A DNA stretch of 64,000 bases from JBLNBN01 sp050260015. GTDB lineage: Bacteria; Bacteroidota; Ignavibacteria; Kapaibacteriales; UBA2268. The stretch is taken from the NCBI GenBank assembly GCA_050260015.1, contig JBLNBN010000064.1, forward strand, positions 36,254 to 100,253. Reading direction: 5' to 3'. The position numbers and the translations under genes were made by a program. Positions 59,815 through 64,000 of the stretch are shown piece by piece. Under the pieces are notes generated by a model, which made no database searches, was not told the origin of the DNA, and saw nothing but the letters and a program-made list of their open reading frames with translations. How positions within the stretch are numbered: position 1 is the first letter of the stretch; every line of letters starts with the position of its first letter.

Positions 59815-61590
59815 CTATTCGGTTTTAAGTAAAGCGATTCCGAGTTCCGCAAGCTGGGCGGCCTCGACTACGCTTGGCGCGCCGTCCATCAGCGAAAGGC
59901 CGCTCGTCGTCTTCGGGAACGCGATGACGTCGCGGATGTTGTCCGTGCCGGAGAGCGTCATCACCAATCTATCCAATCCCAACGCCACGCCCCCGTGTGG
60001 CGGAGCTCCGAACTTTAAAGCGTTTAGCAGGTATCCGAATTGCAAATCGGCGAGTTCCGGAGTAAAGCCCAAAAGATCGAACATCTTCGACTGCACGTCG
60101 CCGTCGTGGATTCTTATAGATCCGCCGCCGACTTCAGCGCCGTTAATAACTAAGTCGTAAGCGCGGGCGCGCGCTTTCGCCGGCGCGCTCTCGAGCAAAT
60201 GAAGGTCTTCTTCCATCGGGGCCGTGAACGGGTGGTGGATAGCGACGTAGCGACCCGCTTCCTCGTCGTACTCGAGCAGCGGGAACTCGGTCACCCAGCT
60301 GAAATGGTACGTGCCGCGCAGCTTTTCGAGCAGGCCCGTGCGGCGTGCGATCTCCATTCTAAGCGCTCCGCAAACGGTTAAAGCGCGGTCGGCTTTCGCG
60401 TCGGAGACGATTAATACTAAATCTCCGTCGACGGCTGCCGTAGCTTCGATTATCCGATCCATTTCCTCCGGCTTCATAAATTTAGCGAACGAGGAGGATA
60501 CTTCTCCGTTCGCGATCTTTGCCCATGCGAGGCCCTTCGCGCCGTACTTCTTCGCGAATTCCGTCAGCTCGTCGATCTGCTTGCGCGAGTACGAAGCGCA
60601 GCCCTTCGCGTTAATTGCCGCTACCGTTCCGCCGGCGGCGATCGCTTCGGCGAATACTTTGAACTCAACGCCGCTTAAGACGGATTCCAATCTCTTAATT
60701 TCCATTTCGAAGCGCAAATCGGGCTTGTCGCTGCCGAATCGATCCATAGCTTCGCGGTAGGTCATGCGCGGGAATGGGCCTTCAATCCGCATACCCAGCG
60801 CGTCCTCCCAAAGCTGCGCGATGAATCCTTCGGTTAGCGTTTGGATGTCCTGCTCGTCGATGAAGGACATCTCGACGTCGATCTGCGTGAACTCCGGCTG
60901 GCGGTCGCTGCGCAGGTCCTCGTCCCGGAAGCACTTCACTACCTGCACGTAGCGGTCGAACCCGGAGACCATTAGGATTTGCTTGTATATCTGCGGCGAC
61001 TGCGGCAGCGCGTAGAATTTTCCTTTATTTATACGGCTCGGCACGAGGAAGTCCCGCGCGCCTTCCGGCGTGGATTTCATTAATATAGGGGTCTCTATCT
61101 CGACGAAGTTATTCTCGAAGTAATACTTATGCATCGTTTGGTAGAGCTTGTTTCTCATCATGAAGTAGGACTGCATCTTCGGGCGGCGGAGGTCCAGGAA
61201 GCGATATTTTAGCTTCAGCTCCTCGCTTATATCGACGTCGTCCGAGATCTCGAACGGGGGCAATTCGGCGCGGTTGATTACGCCGTATTCGGTCAATTCG
61301 ATCTCGACAAGCCCGGTGGGCATATTCGGGTTCGGGCGCTCGCGCATTACTACTTTGCCCTCGGCCCAGATAACGTATTCGCTCTTAAGCTCGCGGGAGC
61401 GTTCGGCGAGTTCCGCCTGCGTTTCGGGGTGAATAACTAATTGAGTTACGCCGTACCTGTCCCGAAGATCTATAAAGACGAGCCCTCCCAGGTTGCGCCG
61501 AACGGCGATCCAGCCGTTAAGCGTTACGACTTCGCCCTGGTTCCCTACGCCAAGCTCTCCGCAGGTATGCGTGCGTTTTTTATAATTCAT
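59815..61590 (-). CDS. aspS: Aspartate-tRNA ligase (bacterial type)
   Basis: 591 residues with the full bacterial layout: an OB anticodon domain at about 15-105, class II catalytic core (FLDLRRPKMQSYFMMRNKL, SPQIYKQILMVSGFDRYVQVVKCFRDED, LGLDRLVMTLSG), and the GAD insertion at about 300-410 that marks bacterial enzymes. It charges tRNA-Asp; whether it also misacylates tRNA-Asn cannot be read by eye. It has a GGGA Shine-Dalgarno-like site about six bases before ATG. Downstream lies rplS with its own promoter. Confidence 0.97.
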   Translation of the reverse strand: MNYKKRTHTCGELGVGNQGEVVTLNGWIAVRRNLGGLVFIDLRDRYGVTQLVIHPETQAELAERSRELKSEYVIWAEGKVVMRERPNPNMPTGLVEIELTEYGVINRAELPPFEISDDVDISEELKLKYRFLDLRRPKMQSYFMMRNKLYQTMHKYYFENNFVEIETPILMKSTPEGARDFLVPSRINKGKFYALPQSPQIYKQILMVSGFDRYVQVVKCFRDEDLRSDRQPEFTQIDVEMSFIDEQDIQTLTEGFIAQLWEDALGMRIEGPFPRMTYREAMDRFGSDKPDLRFEMEIKRLESVLSGVEFKVFAEAIAAGGTVAAINAKGCASYSRKQIDELTEFAKKYGAKGLAWAKIANGEVSSSFAKFMKPEEMDRIIEATAAVDGDLVLIVSDAKADRALTVCGALRMEIARRTGLLEKLRGTYHFSWVTEFPLLEYDEEAGRYVAIHHPFTAPMEEDLHLLESAPAKARARAYDLVINGAEVGGGSIRIHDGDVQSKMFDLLGFTPELADLQFGYLLNALKFGAPPHGGVALGLDRLVMTLSGTDNIRDVIAFPKTTSGLSLMDGAPSVVEAAQLAELGIALLKTE

Positions 61591-61751
61591 ATGTATTCCC
61601 GTTTATTTATTCTCTCTTCTGTGTGCAATTCGCGTTTAAGCAAAGCGCTAAATTAACTATTTTTTTGGAGTTTCGCGCCCCGGTTTATTACAATTAACTT
61701 GCGAAGCATTACGTCAAGTTAATAAATCAGACAAATTTCGGAGTTGTTAAA

Positions 61752-62180
61752 ATGGAAATGAAAGAAATCTTCGCCAACAACAAGAATATCGCTGTCGTCG
61801 GTATGACGGACAATCCAAAAAAACCCTCGAATTCGGTTCCAATGTATATGATACGTCAAGGCTTCAACGTCACTCCCGTAAACCCGACTATCGAATCCGC
61901 CGCCGGTCGAAAGAGCTACCCGAGCTTATTGGACGTGCCCGATCCGATTCATATAGTCAATGTGTTTCGCCGTAGCGAATTTATCCCTGAAATAGTAGAG
62001 CAAGCCATCGAACGCCATAAGAACAACGGCGACGTGAACGTAATCTGGCTGCAGGAGGGGATCGTCAGTCCTGAGTCCCGCGCCCTTGCCGAGGAAAATG
62101 GAATAATCTTTATCGAGGATCTTTGTATGTTCAAAGAATTCGATAAGCTCTATACGCGCAGTCGCACGGAAATCCTATGA
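61752..62180 (+). CDS. CoA-binding domain protein (YccU-like)
   Basis: 142 residues with GGAG eight bases before ATG. The Rossmann-like CoA-binding fold is recognised by NIAVVGMTDNPKKPSNSVPMYMIRQGFNVTPVNP and VIWLQEGIVSPESRALAEENGI. Single-domain proteins of this kind are widespread, related to the CoA-binding part of succinyl-CoA ligase, and have no agreed function. It lies alone, convergent with murE with three bases between stop codons. Confidence 0.92.
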   Translation: MEMKEIFANNKNIAVVGMTDNPKKPSNSVPMYMIRQGFNVTPVNPTIESAAGRKSYPSLLDVPDPIHIVNVFRRSEFIPEIVEQAIERHKNNGDVNVIWLQEGIVSPESRALAEENGIIFIEDLCMFKEFDKLYTRSRTEIL

Positions 62181-62183
62181 CTG

Positions 62184-63668
62184 TCATAAAAGATTCGACA
62201 GCTCCTCGAAGTCGTCGAAATGGATTTTCTCCGCGCCTATAATCTGATAATTCTCGTGTCCCTTCCCCGCTAATAGAATAAAGTCTCCCTTTCCGGAGAG
62301 TCCATAAGCTCGCTTGATCGCTTCATGGCGGTCGGCGAGCTTTATCGTTTTGCCGCGGAGTTCGCCGGGAACTCCCGCCGCGATTTGCCTGATTATTTCA
62401 TCCGGGTCTTCAGTTCGCGGATTGTCGCTAGTTATTATCGTCAAATCGGCGAGCCGGGAAGAGATCTCGCCCATCTCCGGGCGTTTGGTCGCGTCGCGGT
62501 CGCCGCCGCACCCGAAAACGCAAATCAGTTTCCCCGCTCCCGAGGCTTCAAGCAGGCCTCTTGCGGCGCGTATGGCTTTCTCCAGCGCGTCGGGCGTGTG
62601 GGCGTAATCCACCGCCGCCACGGCCCCGTTTGGCAGCGAAACGCGCTGCATCCTGCCCGGCGCCCCCGTAGCGAGCTTCATTGCTTCGATTAGCTTCGGA
62701 AGGCTCTCGCCGCGCTCTATAAAATAAGATAGGGCCATCGCCGCGTTGTCCACGTTGAATCTTCCCAAAAGCGTTGTGGAAAACCTGTGGACATCATTGT
62801 TGATAAAGTTCAATCTCAATGAAAATTCAGTAGTTGCGAGCGTGAACTTTTCGTCGGTTATTTGAATATCCGCGTCATCGCCGCGCCCAACTTTTAGCGC
62901 TCTATGAGCTTTCGTACCATTGATCATACGCCCGGCGTACTCGTCGTCAGAATTGACAAATGCGACGGCGTCGGCGCTCAATCTATCGAAAAGTATTCTC
63001 TTCGCCGCGGCGTACTCGTCCATTGTTTTATGGTAATCCAGGTGCTCGTGCGTGAGGTTGGAAAAGAAGGCGGCGCGGAACTTGATCGAGCCGACCCTGC
63101 TCTGCGCGAGGGAATGCGAGGAGACCTCCATCGCAACGTTTCGCGCGCCCAATCGCTTTATCTCCGCAAGCGCGGCGGCGAGCTCGAGCGACTCGGGAGT
63201 CGTGTGCGTCGCCTCGATCTTCATGTCGCCCGCGAATATCCCCGTCGTGCCGATTATTGCGCAGCTCTCCCCGAGGCTTTCGAATATAGATTTAATTAAA
63301 TATGTCGTCGTGGTTTTGCCGTTCGTGCCGGTTATTCCCAGCATATTCAGCGAATCCGTCGGCCGGTCGTAAAATTCATGCGAAACGGCGGCCAAAGCGG
63401 CGCGGGAGTTGGGAGCAAAAAGGAAGTCCGCGTCGGGGTATTTTTCTCGCCCCGGGTATTCTTCGCAAAGTATAGCTTTAGCGCCTTGCGAAAGCGCTTG
63501 CCCGATAAAATCATGCCCGTCGAATTTGGTTCCGCGAAGCGCGGCGAACAGCTTCGCGGGCGAAGCTGCGCGGGAGTCGTACGTTATTTGTTCTATCTCG
63601 AGGTCGGGGTTCTTCAAGGAACTCGCCCCGAGCCCGAGAGCCGAGGCGAGCTGAAAGAGTTTCTTCAT
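62184..63668 (-). CDS. murE: UDP-N-acetylmuramoyl-L-alanyl-D-glutamate--2,6-diaminopimelate ligase
   Basis: 494 residues. MurE adds the third residue of the peptidoglycan stem peptide in the cytoplasm. The ATP motif ITGTNGKTTTTYLIKS is near 112-127, EVSSHSLAQSRV near 175, the carbamylated lysine segment follows, and the substrate motif DNPRTEDPDEI near 414 has DNPR, which selects meso-diaminopimelate over lysine. This fits a Gram-negative envelope and DapA at 50 kb. It stands outside any division/cell wall cluster in this window and is directly downstream (12 bases) of a T9SS cargo gene, so it may be transcribed with it. Confidence 0.96.
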   Translation of the reverse strand: MKKLFQLASALGLGASSLKNPDLEIEQITYDSRAASPAKLFAALRGTKFDGHDFIGQALSQGAKAILCEEYPGREKYPDADFLFAPNSRAALAAVSHEFYDRPTDSLNMLGITGTNGKTTTTYLIKSIFESLGESCAIIGTTGIFAGDMKIEATHTTPESLELAAALAEIKRLGARNVAMEVSSHSLAQSRVGSIKFRAAFFSNLTHEHLDYHKTMDEYAAAKRILFDRLSADAVAFVNSDDEYAGRMINGTKAHRALKVGRGDDADIQITDEKFTLATTEFSLRLNFINNDVHRFSTTLLGRFNVDNAAMALSYFIERGESLPKLIEAMKLATGAPGRMQRVSLPNGAVAAVDYAHTPDALEKAIRAARGLLEASGAGKLICVFGCGGDRDATKRPEMGEISSRLADLTIITSDNPRTEDPDEIIRQIAAGVPGELRGKTIKLADRHEAIKRAYGLSGKGDFILLAGKGHENYQIIGAEKIHFDDFEELSNLL

Positions 63669-63680
63669 TATTAAAAGCCG

Positions 63681-64000
63681 TTATTTCTTAACTAAAAATG
63701 CGGAAATTTGCCTTTCGCCCTGGCGCAAATTTATAATATAAACGCCCGCAGGCAAAACGTATCGCATATTCAACGAATTATGGCCTACCGAAGCCGCGTA
63801 ATTTCTTTGATCGATCAACGCGCCGGATATATCGTAAATCGACACCTCCGCCGTCTGCGCTACGCTTTCGAAGGAGAGGGCAAATTCCTCGCCCGCCGGG
63901 TTGGGTCTGACATTCAAATCGCGGGCGCCTTCCCTTTCCTCGGGCGAGGAGAGCCAACTCATGGGAAGACGCGAAGAATAGACCGCCATTACTTCCGGCC
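63681..64000 (-). CDS. C-terminal end of a T9SS-exported protein (partial)
   Basis: The frame is open to the right edge of the window, so only about 105 residues are visible. A Met near the edge (63987-63989) is unlikely to be the real start because open codons continue beyond it. The visible part is a type A sorting domain: NVRPNPAGEEFALSF, then VSIYDISGALIDQRN, LPAGVYIINLRQGE and the basic end FLVKK. It marks a secreted protein whose main part lies outside the window. It lies 12 bases upstream of murE. Confidence 0.85.
   Translation of the reverse strand, partial: PEVMAVYSSRLPMSWLSSPEEREGARDLNVRPNPAGEEFALSFESVAQTAEVSIYDISGALIDQRNYAASVGHNSLNMRYVLPAGVYIINLRQGERQISAFLVKK

Overview
The window reads as chromosomal DNA from a member of the Bacteroidota/Chlorobi-Ignavibacteria side of the FCB group; a Kapabacteria- or Ignavibacteria-like lineage is the best guess (inference). 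The signs are several secreted proteins ending in type IX secretion (T9SS) sorting domains, Bacteroidota-style promoters of the form TTG-N19/20-TAnnTTTG, DUF2723, Omp28 and DUF6029 family proteins, a fused alpha-beta 2-oxoacid dehydrogenase E1, a MurE with the meso-diaminopimelate motif DNPR, and frequent TTG/GTG starts preceded by good Shine-Dalgarno sites. Base composition is balanced, and apart from two single-domain IS200-like transposases there is no large mobile element, prophage or CRISPR array.

Layout. 1-0.8 kb: a RAYT-type Y1 transposase cut by the window edge, followed by three tandem copies of a nested palindromic repeat. 0.87-4.15 kb: a small membrane protein with a winged-helix-like tail, divergent from a three-gene ABC exporter (two ATPases and one permease) across a short region holding a promoter-like motif and a perfect inverted repeat. 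4.3-8.9 kb: an exported protein, then a minus-strand set with a DnaQ/PolB-like exonuclease, a GT9 heptosyltransferase-like enzyme, a beta-barrel protein and a membrane GT2 glycosyltransferase. 8.9-24.3 kb: five secreted proteins on the minus strand, at least four with recognisable T9SS/FlgD-like C-terminal domains, three with cohesin-like modules, headed by a 2688-residue protein that combines Pmp-like GGAI repeats, a Ycf48-type propeller and Ig-like domains. 24.4-29.2 kb: a TPR membrane protein, tRNA-Arg(CCG), fused E1, and murQ with a YjbQ protein.

29.3-35.7 kb (plus strand): pheT, a long coiled-coil protein, zapA, a structured RNA candidate that I suspect is 6S RNA, and rny. 35.9-47 kb: aldehyde dehydrogenase, a PHP-domain protein and proS, a DUF2723 membrane protein, OsmC, a slipin, and the tyrS-ppk1 pair. 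47-53.5 kb: an orphan radical SAM protein and a five-gene minus-strand run (DUF6029, Omp28, NifU-like, dapA, SpoIIE-type phosphatase). 53.7-64 kb: a C69 peptidase, a second RAYT flanked by its own different repeat family, a TraB/GumN protein, a UDP-glucuronate 4-epimerase-like enzyme and a glycosyltransferase, rplS, aspS, a CoA-binding protein, murE and the C-terminal end of another T9SS cargo protein.

Most of the window is housekeeping: four aminoacyl-tRNA synthetases, a ribosomal protein, cell wall synthesis and recycling, and RNA turnover. The unusual parts are the 15-kb surface-protein cluster, the two RAYT/repeat pairs, the asymmetric ABC ATPase pair, and the RNA between zapA and rny. 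No enzyme set forming a clearly new pathway was found; the surface cluster is the strongest candidate for an undescribed system.
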